A stretch of DNA of 64,000 nt from Crotophaga sulcirostris. Its lineage: Eukaryota > Chordata > Aves > Cuculiformes > Crotophagidae. The notes beneath the pieces are model-generated. The model did not search any database and was not told the origin of the DNA. It saw only the letters and a list, made by a program, of their open reading frames with translations. The first letter of the stretch is position 1. Every line of letters starts with the position of its first letter. Shown here in pieces: positions 50,901 to 61,600 of this stretch. The stretch is from NCBI GenBank assembly GCA_013397455.1, contig VYZB01000238.1, positions 605,319 to 669,318 of the forward strand, in the 5' to 3' direction. A program made the translations under genes and the position numbers.

Positions 50901-53900
50901 CTCTGACTAGTCCCCCCCAGACAGTCCCTGATAAGCCATGAAGCAAAAATATCTCGCTAAATGATTACTCCTTTTTAGTCACATCAAATCATGAATGTCT
51001 GCAGTCTCTTAACTCCCTTATGCAAGAAGGAAGGTGCTGCCAGTTTTAGCAGAGGGGCACTCAGGCACTGGGAGACTTGTCTAAAATGGGACTTGCACAC
51101 TGCAATGCTTGGCATGAATGGCTTCAAAGGAAGTGAGAGGCTCACCCAGCACAATGCTGACTGAGGCACCTCTGCTCCTTAGGCAGTGGATGGGGAAACA
51201 GGGACAGGCATCTCGGGCTGCCTTGCAGGACACGGGTATGCTAAGCAAGAAGATGCATAATTTAGTCAGTAGGCAATCTTTAACAGATGAGACCATTCAA
51301 AACCCTGTTTCTTTTCTGAACTCAGGCATTGGCCCAGCAGCACCAGACTCAACCAAACTCTCTTCCTTCTGGTCGTTTGCTCTCTGGCTCTTTGACCTTC
51401 AAATCATTAGCTGCACTGTGTCCCAGGTTCTGGGAATGGCATGGAGGACATTTCTCCCTTAGCAGCCTTGAGTGCTGCTGGGATGAGAAATGGGGCTGCT
51501 TCTCAGGTGAGCTACTTCCAGGGACACTCCTACAGCTACCACGGTTGTATGAGAAGTAGGCTACCTTTGCTCCACTGCAAAGCTCTTTCCACTCCCACTA
51601 CTACACGCCAAATATTGGATCCTAGCAGAAGCCATACAGGATTTCTAAGTTCCAAATAACGTGCCTGGGGTAGGCATCACCTTATGACAGTGCAGCTGCT
51701 GGGCAAATGGTGGCTCCTGTGGTAAAGCTAAGGTGCCTGCTGACTGTAAAAGAGACCAGACAGGTAGGGATCAGAGTGTTTTGTGATTTTCTCTATCAAA
51801 ATCACAAATACTGCCTGCAGAGAAACAGGGCTACCTTTATATCTCCTGGTAAATCAGAAAGATTGAAGGTGGGATTATAAAGGTTATTTGAATATCTAGT
51901 GAAGCAGTGGTTATGATGCATACTTAAATGCTTAAGTACCTTAGTAAAAACCATCTGCCTGTCTTCTTCGTGCTCTCCAAGAAATGGTGTAAATGTTGGG
52001 TGAGCTCTTTCTGTATTTACATTACTGCTAGGATGGGTTCAGTTGAAGAAAATATTCAATATTGATTTGTGATAATGACCCTATGGCTCCATGGTTCATT
52101 GTGTGAAACTGTACTTTGCCACTGCAACACTGAGAGGCCTACAGGTACTTACTGCTGACAATAAAATAAACTATAAATACATAAAAAAGAAGCCGTACAG
52201 AGCAGCAACGTACATCTTCAGATCACTGTATGTATTTCTGATTTTTGACTCTGTAAAAGTGACTGAATATATTCCTGTCTTGAAGGACATTTTTCTCCTT
52301 TTCTTCCTTTCCTCTGGTGACATAATATCTCAACTTATATGTGCCAAACATTTAATTTATTTACAGTCAAATTACTAAAAGCAGCCATCTCAAAAATGTT
52401 ACTCTGTCATAGCTATGCAATAAACGATAAAGACAAATATTTAAAAAACTTGGAAACCTGAATCTTTGATTTAGGTGAATCCTCATTTATTTATGTCATT
52501 TAGAGTCCACTCAGAAGCTCTGTCATATCAAGAAAAAATATTTGCTGCCAGAAATACCTGACTTATTCTAGCCCTCATTCTTTAGAGCAGGTTAGTGCTT
52601 CTTCTGTTCATAGAACTGGTAATTGTGACATCTATATTTTCCTCTCATTAAAAAAAAATTTCAAAAACTGCTTTTTTTAAGTAATCAGACAAACTATTTG
52701 ACAAAAGTCTCCCTGTCACAATAAAGTGATTATAAAAGAAGATTGAATATGCCTTCCTTTGGAAAGCATATCGTGCAGATGCCACCATTTTGCCTTGGTA
52801 GAAGAAAGAAGGTAAGGATGTAGAGCCCAGCATCCTCCACCAGAATCCATGTACTGGACCCATGAAGAAAGCAAGAGACTTAACGGATTTCATTAAAATC
52901 AGATTCAAATCTCTCCTCGAGCAATGGTAGTTCCATTCCTAAAGCTCAGGTATCCACATAATTTCTTAATAATTCTGGCTGCAGTCCACAAGTTTGATAT
53001 TACTCTAATTTTCATGTTTTTTTTTCATTTTACAGCAAGCAATCCTTACAGGTTCTTGAAATATAAACAGCAGAACTTTCAACAATGAAACCTAATTTTC
53101 CAGTTGGAGCCATTTTTCATAAAACTTCCCATGACATTCTGATCCATTTTTAAAATGACATTTTCAAATTAGAAAAAAATGTTTCCAGAACACTCAAAAG
53201 CACAATCTGGAAGGACTTTGCAGGGCAAAAGTATTCAAAACCCAGAATCAAATCCTATTTTGATTTAAAAAACTCAGTCACCAAAAGATCATAATATTGT
53301 GAAGCTCTGGAAAAAACAAAAATTCCAAAGACACCTATGGGGAAAAGGGTCAATGAAAACAGATTATTTCATCATGAAGCTGTTTATGCAAAACCTCTGA
53401 TCAGTTCCAGGAAGCATCATCCCCCTTTCTGGTGACTGTTGGAGGCAGGACACTGAGACAGAGTGCCCTGCAGCAGGTCCAGGGCTCAGCCCCACTAGCA
53501 GAGCTTTGGGCAGCTCCACTGGGACCACGGTCCACATAGGGAGGTGTAGTGAGTCTGGGCTGATGGAGCTGTGATATACACTAGCTTGGTGCATGTGCAC
53601 ATGGTACCAAGGACCTCCAGAAATATACGATGGCCCCTACTGCTATGTTTGGGAAAACATTCAGTATTTGCTTTAAAAATAACAATGATAAAGGAATGGT
53701 AACTCAGGCTTTCAGAGGATGTTCTGGAGTGATGTATATAACACATATACAATTACCTTGCTTTGAAATATAAAATTCCGCACACCATTGGAAAATAGGG
53801 TTTTTTCCCCTCTATGATCTGACAACTTTCTGACTCTCTGTAACAGCAAACACAGAAAAAAGCATACAACACAACAACACAGCTTGCTGGATGCAGTGGG

Positions 53901-54715
53901 AAGAGCAATGAAACCCCAGGGCACCAGGTCAGCCTCCAGGACAGGGGTTTTTCAATGCTTCTACCGCTAAGGCTCAATTGAGTACGGCTGCGATGTTCCC
54001 AGCATGGCAGGACATAGAGTGGGCTTGGACAGTGGCAGACCCTCTCTTGGATGTATATGTGCACCTGCATGGGTGAAAAGGATTTGGCATCTTTTCTGTA
54101 ACACTGGAAACTTCTTGTTGGTCTGCTAAATGGATCTCTGGAGTATTTTTACCATATTTCTCTTTGGGATTTCCCAGAAGGGAAAAAAAATAAACCCCCA
54201 TGTGGTGGCTAGCACGTAGGCAGAACACCTGAAGCCTGTGGAAGCAGATTTATTGCACAGCAGAGAGAGGCACAGGGGCCTGCTGGCCAGGGTGTCCCAG
54301 CGCGCTGGGCCTGCCACACAACCACCATGGGCCCCAGGCTCAGCTCTGCTCACAGTGTCTGCTGCTTTTAAGCTGCATATGAATGTGTGAATCATCAAGG
54401 TAGCTCCTGGGATGCAGAGCCTGAATGCTTTTAGCATTTACTACGTCCTACATCGAGTAGGTATATTTGATGGGTGCAGCTGCAGAACACACACACATAA
54501 CTTGAGGCTGTGAGGTGCACATATATGACTCATGAACGTGCATAAATTTATTGGTAGCAAGACTGAGAAATGAGTAACAGGAAAAAATACAGAGAATCTG
54601 CATTTTTTTTTCTACAAAAAACCAACACTTTTCTTTTTAGCTTTTACTTTTGTTGGGATTTGATTTTTTGGATGTTGTTTTAAAAGCATCTAATGTGTTT
54701 GGCTCTGGTCAGAAT

Positions 54716-54830
54716 AGTATACTTCAAGTGTACTTTTTGTATACTTTTTCAGTACACTTTTTTGTGTATACTTTTCTGTGTACACTTTATGTGTACTTTT
54801 CTTAGTTATACACTGTCTTTCTGACTGATA
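54716..54830. repeat. Degenerate (GTGTAYACTTTT)-type tandem repeat
   Basis: Seven to eight imperfect units of about 11-15 bp built around gtatac/gtacac followed by a T-run, for example tgtatactttt, cagtacactttttt, tgtgtatactttt and tgtgtacactttat. It lies in HMGA2 intron 4. Confidence 0.8.
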
Positions 54831-56413
54831 TGCAGTCTTTTAGATTCAGATACAAAGGATTTGCATGGATTTGAGGTTTTAACAGACCTCCCAAAGAGAT
54901 TATAAGAAGATTTTTAAAGGGCTGTTCTACACTCACGGTATTTCTTCCCTCTAGAAATGATAAAAATAAACCATGTCCTGTTTCTAAAAAACTTTGATAG
55001 CTTTCCTAAAAATATCTATTTCCCTTGTATTACTTAAGAGTGTAACTCCCCCATATGGCTGAGGCTACAGCTGCTACAAATAGCTTAAAAACAAGGAAAT
55101 GGAGAAATTTCTGTTTCTATTTGAACTGTTTATTTACACACCTTGGTAAGAATATTACTACATCATGTTTGTAAGATTGGGCTGTCCATTCTTTGGAGAC
55201 AGAGTGGATTTCAAAGGAGCACCTTGTTTCTGAGGTTTAGGCACATATTTATATAAAGGTGATAAACTTACTGATGTCAGGTAGTTAGGCTTGCTATCTT
55301 TTCATCATTTTCACAAGGAAATGTAAGAGTCTGCATCAGTGAGCATCACAAAGATATGTACAGACCATAGTACTTAAAGTTTTGTATTAATTATATGGTT
55401 GTATAGTTTTTCAGTGTATTTTACTGTTGCATTTACCATCTCTGTGATGGTAAATCTTCAGAGCTCTGGGGATGTTTGAAGATATTGTAGAAGTTTATAT
55501 AGGCATCCGCATGGCTCTAAACTGGAGAGCAGATGTCCATAAAGAGATTCAGAGGATGACAGAGCCCTTCACAATGCTTAAAATCTGGGAAAAGCTGTTA
55601 TTCATAAAATGAGAATTTTATCTGGTCTTGCTGCTTCTGTATTTTTACAAATGACACAAATCCAAGAGGCACAGCTACTAGCAACAGCAACAAAAGGTAA
55701 TGTAAATGAACGCTCACAGGAATCTTGGATAATACACTAAAAATTCAAGGCACGTCACTCAGGGGTGAAAACTGACCAAGAGTTTCTCCCACTTTTACCA
55801 AGGCAGACTGTAGTAACATGTTCACCATCACAACGTCAGTTCCCAACTGTAACCTCTTACAGTCCCCACTGATGAAGAGAGGATACATTTCTAACTTAAT
55901 CCAGACTGCCACATGGTAAAGCCATCTGGGAGGATATTTTGAAGGAAACAGATGGAAAAGGAAGAGATTCCTCTGAATGTAGTGTAAGATTTACATTATC
56001 CTCCATGAACTTCCATGTAGTCCCCATGTTTATATAATTTATCATGATTTCCTTAGACAGCTGAGATTAGGAAGCCTGCGTGAGCTCATGTTCTTGTTGT
56101 TAATTCCGAGTCTGAACCTCCCTCCTTTAAAGGGAAATTCAGTAGTGTAGAAAGAAAACGGAAGAAGGCAACCGGACTTAAGTGAAACCCAGCAGCATGA
56201 GGTACCTGACCATCCCAGGCACTATGCTGCTTTCCCTCCTCCTTCTTTCCGCCTCAGGAAGACACTGCCACGACTGCTTCCTCACAGGGATAATTTTTGT
56301 TATCTGCTGGGCACCCACATCCAGCAAAACTCTGATGCTGAGCTAGCATAAGCACAGGAGCAGGGCCTATTAAGACCAGGAAGAGTCAAAGGCAAATCAG
56401 TGATTTGACTTCA

Positions 56414-56483
56414 ATGACTGGGGGTTGGACTAGATGACCTATAACGGTCCCTTCCAACCCAAAACATTCCATGATTCTATGAT
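56414..56483 (+). mobile_element. CR1 LINE 3' tail fragment, 70 bp
   Basis: Contains gggttggactagatgacct, then ggtcccttccaacccaaaac and attctatga. These are the last 70 bp of a CR1, inserted in HMGA2 intron 4 antisense to the gene. Confidence 0.9.
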
Positions 56484-56707
56484 TTCACTGAACACCCCTC
56501 AGGCCAAGGAGTAAAAAAAGAAATGTTCTCTGAGTGAAGACATGGCACACAAATAATTTAAAAAGTGTAATTTCACTAGTCATATTGTGATGACTGGAGG
56601 TTTCTAAAAAGTTCTCTCTCTCCTCTCATGCATCCTTCTGTGCCTCTTCATTTTATATACAAACATTGCCATTACTAACGGGAATGTCAAAGGGCCCCCT
56701 TTTCTCA

Positions 56708-56723
56708 CTCTCTCTCTCTCTCT
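56708..56723. repeat. (CT)n microsatellite
   Basis: An eight-unit CT run within a longer pyrimidine stretch (about 56698-56731) in HMGA2 intron 4. Confidence 0.85.
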
Positions 56724-57339
56724 TTGTCTCTGACCACAGAGATGCTACCGAGGCATGGTGCAGCAGCAGCTGTATCTGACTGGCTGAAACAGCAGCATCC
56801 CAACCAGAGTCAGAGTCACTGCTTTGGGAAAAGAGGGATGGGAAGATCCATACAGGGAATCCTGGTGCTTTGGTTCAAACATCTACATCATTTTGCCATC
56901 AATTTAATCTGTTGTACACTGTACTGCTATGAAAAGACAGAGTCTCAGGTCCTCTCCCTGCCTTCCCACACCCCAGCCCAGCTTCATTCCCACTGATTTC
57001 TTCCTCTCTTGTGTCAGGGCTTGTGCTCAATTACCATTCAAACAAAACATGTGAGTAAATGCCCAAGAGATCAGAGACCTAGCAGCACCTCGCAAGCAAG
57101 GCTGCAGGCAGAGCCACCAGCTCCAGATCCCTTTACCCTGCCGACCCCAGTGGGGATGAGCTCTGCTACATACCAGAGAAAATCACAAAGCAAACAGCAA
57201 GCTAGGAGTCTTTTGCTGTTGGATTTGGCCTCCTTTCCCCATCAGGATTTAAGCTTCCCTGTCTCTCAGGTGCCATGGAGGAGGTAGCCAGCTTTGTGCC
57301 CACCGGTAGATTTACTCCCATGTTGTAGTAGGAATAGCC

Positions 57340-57520
57340 TGACTGCGGCTCTAACAGTTCAAGGATATAAGCGAGACCAGGGAGAGGAAGTATCTTTTAT
57401 TAGAACAACTTGGTGTGTTTTGAATTGTGTGGAGTAGTCAGAAGGTTAGAGATGGTACATCCTCAGGGATTGACTTCGTGTTTCTTGCATAAGGTGGCCT
57501 AATAAAAGACATTACCGCTT
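57340..57520. repeat. Repeat with inverted CTAATAAAAGA arms
   Basis: CTAATAAAAGA occurs on the plus strand at 57499-57509 and in reverse complement at 57393-57403. The surrounding bases are also related (attacc on one side, acttcc on the other). The flank at 57360-57390 resembles the tail of old reptile and bird interspersed repeats of the type containing 'aataaaagatattacctc'. The family is not assigned, and the element may be two old insertions in opposite orientation. Confidence 0.45.
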
Positions 57521-58332
57521 CTTGCAAAACTTACCTCACTTGAAAATACTACCACATTCATCCTCTACATTATCTATGCCATTTGGAGAAACTAAGATTG
57601 TTTCCAGTGGCATGGATCCATCATTACTGCAACTGTATTGACTTCTTTTGTACAAACGTTGATTCCTGCATGTGCTCTGGAGAGTTACATCATTTCACCC
57701 CTTCAGCTCACAGCTAGGATGTGTTCTGTTTCTTATCTAATAGCTCCTAATTCTGATTACAGCACACGTTACAATATGTACACTGTGCAATAATGTTTTA
57801 AAACCATAGGCTGGAAAAACAAAAGTATTATTCCCTTCTGAAAGCAGATTTCTTTCCAGAAAAGCAATGGATTCCCTATGCTCTTGACTCAGCAGTCATT
57901 CATATTTGCTAAAGTATGGCAGCACAGCACATGGACTCTGCTGGACAGAGACAGACCTGCTCCCATGCCCACAGGCTGGTGCATATGTAAAAAAGTTGCA
58001 GATTTAGGATGTTTTTTCAACATGGAGTGGGCTGGGGAAACAACACGGAGATGGTCATAAATGCAGAGCTTGACTGGGGTTCATGACGTCTTAGCTCTTG
58101 CATTTTGTCCAGGGTATTAAAGAAAAATAATACAGAAGTTCAAATGTGTTAGTCTTTATTACATATCCAGTTTAGTTATGAAGTTCAGCCTATTTTATTT
58201 TGTGGATTTAGAGACTCCTTTTGACCAGTGGTGAGAAGGGTTTTATACCTGTGCCCCATCCTTGCTGTAAGCAGTCCCCAGTTACCCATGTTCAGGGCAC
58301 ACAGGGATAGCTATCACATGCCAGAGTCACAC

Positions 58333-58346
58333 TGTGTGTGTGTGTG
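58333..58346. repeat. (TG)7 microsatellite
   Basis: Seven TG units followed by catgtgcctg, about 270 bp from exon 4. Confidence 0.85.
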
Positions 58347-58611
58347 CATGTGCCTGCACTATCATTGCAAGGTGGCTACTGCAGGAAGAGGACATTTCTG
58401 AGTAAGTACTGTTCACTGCTTCCTCCTTTCATTCCCAAAGGCCACCACATGAATTGTTCTGGTGGTTGTGCCTAGCAAGCCAACAGCTGTCCCCCAGCTC
58501 ATATGACTGACATATTTCCCTTCATTCTTTACAGTAAAAAAAGACCAGTTTAAATACTGAAGAATTATTTAATCTAAAGTATTCTACAGACTTTAAAATA
58601 ACTTTTCTTAC

Positions 58612-58644
58612 CTGAGCAGGCTTCTTTTGAACCACTTGTTGAGG
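58612..58644 (-). CDS. HMGA2: HMGA2 exon 4 (33-nt internal coding exon)
   Basis: HMGA2 is a small nuclear architectural factor that binds the minor groove of AT-rich DNA through three AT-hooks and is active mainly in embryonic and growing tissue. On the minus strand this 33-nt exon reads PQQVVQKKPAQ in phase 0. That is the linker which, in known HMGA2 proteins, follows the third AT-hook (ending RKW) and precedes the acidic tail. The acceptor is a pyrimidine tract ending tttacttttcag, and the donor is CAG|gtaag. The length matches the known exon 4 of mammalian HMGA2. Seen: sequence, frame and splice sites. Known: the family C-terminus. Exon 3, with the third AT-hook, is not in the window because intron 3 extends past the right edge. 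HMGA1 is excluded because its C-terminal linker differs. Confidence 0.96.
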
Positions 58645-61600
58645 CTGAAAAGTAAAACAAATGCATGGTGAGAAATCAAATTCACTTAATTGTGATTGCA
58701 CAGATGCTAGGAAAAAATGTTTTCAGCAATAGAAATAAAACAAAGGTAGAGCTCACATCCAGAAATGGAGTGATGAACATATCCAGCTCTCACACCCAGC
58801 CTCTCCTACACCTATCTGTGACCTTGCTCTGAAGTCAGTCAGGTTACTGTTGATGCAGAGGAATATGTTAAGTTTGTATAATTACAATCAAGGTAAAATC
58901 TAATTTAGTATGTTACATCTTTGGGCTCTTCTATGGTATGGCTAGATTTACTGCTAGATTTACTCAGCAGACTATGACAGTAACCTAATTTTATAACTAA
59001 ATCTTGTTGTCTCCACCGATGCTGTTCACTCTCTTTCCGCACTCTTTCAGCTGTGAGTGGAATGTCCTGCTGTGGGGAGGTCCTCTCTCCTGGTCAAGAG
59101 CAGGAGCACAGCTTGGGCAGAGAGGTGAGGGAAACATAACCTCATTCCCAAGCCAGGGCTTCCTGCTTGACCAAAGCCATCCCTGTCAAAGCCAGGAGGT
59201 TGAGATGTACAGTGGCTCCAGCTCTCAGAAGCTCTGGTTTGAGATCTCTAGCTGCACGAAGGTAATGCTGTGCTGAGTCCTCATGAGCCTGTTGACATGA
59301 TTTTGGGAAGGCCCATATCAGGCATTTTGGGTGTGTGGGCAGGGAGAGCTGGAGGTTGTGTGCGCCTGCCTATGCAGGACCTGGTGGCACAGCCACAACA
59401 AGTCTCCCTCCTGGCTGCTCCCATTCAGGAATGGGAAACATGGTCCACACATAAGTCAGGACACTCACCAAGGTGCCACTGCCCTTAATCTGCACAACAG
59501 GGAAGAGGAAGAGTACTGATTAAGGAACTAATACAAGCACACTTAAAATACACCACCACCACTCAGATGATGTGACAACCCTTGTGGGTGCTAGGAGCAG
59601 TACAGAACAATAAGACCATAGATAAAGGATGAAATCCTGACATCGAGAGCACAAAAGGGCTTTTCTTACTTCAGCAGGGCAAAGCTGCTGCCATCCTCCC
59701 CCCCGCAGGACTTTCTGTTTTCAAAGTATATGAATTGCACCCAATGATTTTCTTCCTGCCCTTCCTTCCTGCCTGTTCCTAATCCCAGACGTGATTTTAG
59801 TGCCTTGCTTGGGTAGAGGCCAACATGCTGTCCCTTTGTGTGGTCAAAAAACCTAATTTTCATGACAGTGTATTTGGAAATAACTGTAATATTTCTGAAT
59901 AAACAGTTTAGTGTAACTGGCCTTTCACAGCAATATTTCATTGGGAAGGATCAATGAAAATGTAAATTAAATGTAACTGATTCAATTCAGACTGCCCACC
60001 ACAAGCGTCCCATTTTAACAGGAGACGCTTTGTTTATTTTCAGTCTTTTTCTAATTCAGCAGAATCCTATTGCTGTTATATTTTTGTATCTGTGCCGCAG
60101 GCTCCTAATTCTGCTCTCAAATACATATGAGAAAAAAACTATCTGATGACAGGGTCCGTCTTTAAACTTCAGAGTGGACCCTTTTCTATTAAATACCCTA
60201 GCAATGGAGAAGCTATTACCAAAGGACATATTTTACTGATGCCTTCTCCAGGTGGACTGAAAGCCCTGAACTCATTAATGGACATTTATTGCCCTTGGAC
60301 AAAGGAATCATTTGTTTCAAAGGAATCTCTTGTAATTACAGAACTCATTGAACTCTTCAGTAATCGGCCACTAGTGTTTTTCCTCTTTATTTTCTTTTTT
60401 TGCCTGCTGATTACACCTGTATATGTGTTTATTCCCAAACCACAGGAAATCTGCAGACATTCTTAGAGGCTGACTGTTTTCTTCTCCGCAGAAATCCCCA
60501 TATATTTTTGGCTATGCACTCCACATTCATGTGACTCTCACACACACTGTAGCTCAATGAAATCTTCTGAAAGAGCTGCCAACTCACCAAATTTTCCATG
60601 AATTAGGTCCTGACACTTCAATGAGAGGAAAGACAATGTCTGAAACAAGGCCAGCTCTGGCTTTCTGCCTAGTATGTGTCACAGTAATTCTACCAGCTGC
60701 CCTTCTACACAGCACTCCATACTTTTCAGACCACCAAAAAGCCCCTTGAATACTTTCAGTGATAGCTGGGGCTCGAGCTGCCAGCGTGTTTTCCCAGCCG
60801 CTGGCACCCAGCAGCTCCAGACTGGACCTAGAAAGTTTTTTGTGTGTGTTTGTTTTGTTTTGTTTTTATTTTTATGAATGGCTTTCGCAGGGGACTCTGA
60901 CTTCAGCACAATCCTACCAAGCCATTCATAAAAAGCAGAGGGAAAATATTGTACTTTGCTCAGTTGGAAACCGTCTCTGATACTGACCAAGGCTTTCAAG
61001 AATGTTATTAATTCAAGACCTTTGCTATCCTAGTGCTTCATGTCGAGAGCTCCCTGGCAGTGCTTGCTTACTGCCGGCTAGGTTTCCAGTGGATTTGGGA
61101 CATGGAGTTCAGCACATGTTACGTCTTCTCCCTTAAACGGAAGAAATACAGCTATGGAACCTTTAAAGCCAGGCTTAGCCCCACATCCAGTATTAACGGC
61201 ACAAACCACTGACATGCTGCAAGCTGTGCCCACTTGTGCCATGCTGAGGGCTCCAGCTTGTGGCAGCTGAATCACTGCAAGTGCTGTTTTTCAGGGGCAC
61301 TGCTTTTCCTGCTTCAGCCTGGCTGTGTGGGAGAGCTATCTGGATGAATGCAGGTTGGATAAATCCAGCAAGGTCCAGTCCCAAGAGGTCTGCAGTGTCT
61401 GCTCACTTAGGTCCCCCCAAACCAGAAGAACTGAGGCGTACAGAATTTCCTAAGCAGTGTTTTTCATTTCTTTTAGTGTCGTGGGTGTGATGCGATTGGA
61501 AACTTCTTGACACACTATGGATACAAACTCCTCAACTTGGTAAGTTTTGTGTTAACTGAGTTAGATCTTTTCAGGGGATCAAAGGAGACACCTCTGATTC

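Larger units (their letters stand above)
38866..58611 (-). other. HMGA2: HMGA2 intron 4 (about 19.7 kb)
   Basis: The intron between the exon 4 donor (gtaag at 58607-58611) and the exon 5 acceptor (tag at 38866-38868). Contents I can name are a CpG-rich patch at 47720-47955, a degenerate tandem repeat at 54716-54830, a CR1 3' tail at 56414-56483, an inverted-arm repeat at 57340-57520, a CT run at 56708-56723 and a TG run at 58333-58346. Poly-T tracts occur near 48000 and 48903-48915. I see no other coding exon with recognisable homology; ORFs of up to about 116 codons here look like chance. A cryptic exon candidate sits at 38938-38992. Confidence 0.9.

Noticed and set aside
38866..58611. Intronic mir-763, described in mammalian Hmga2 introns
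   Set aside because: I looked by eye for a sequence resembling the mature miRNA in the sense orientation and found only short partial matches (for example near 42853) without a hairpin. A proper covariance search would be needed to settle it.
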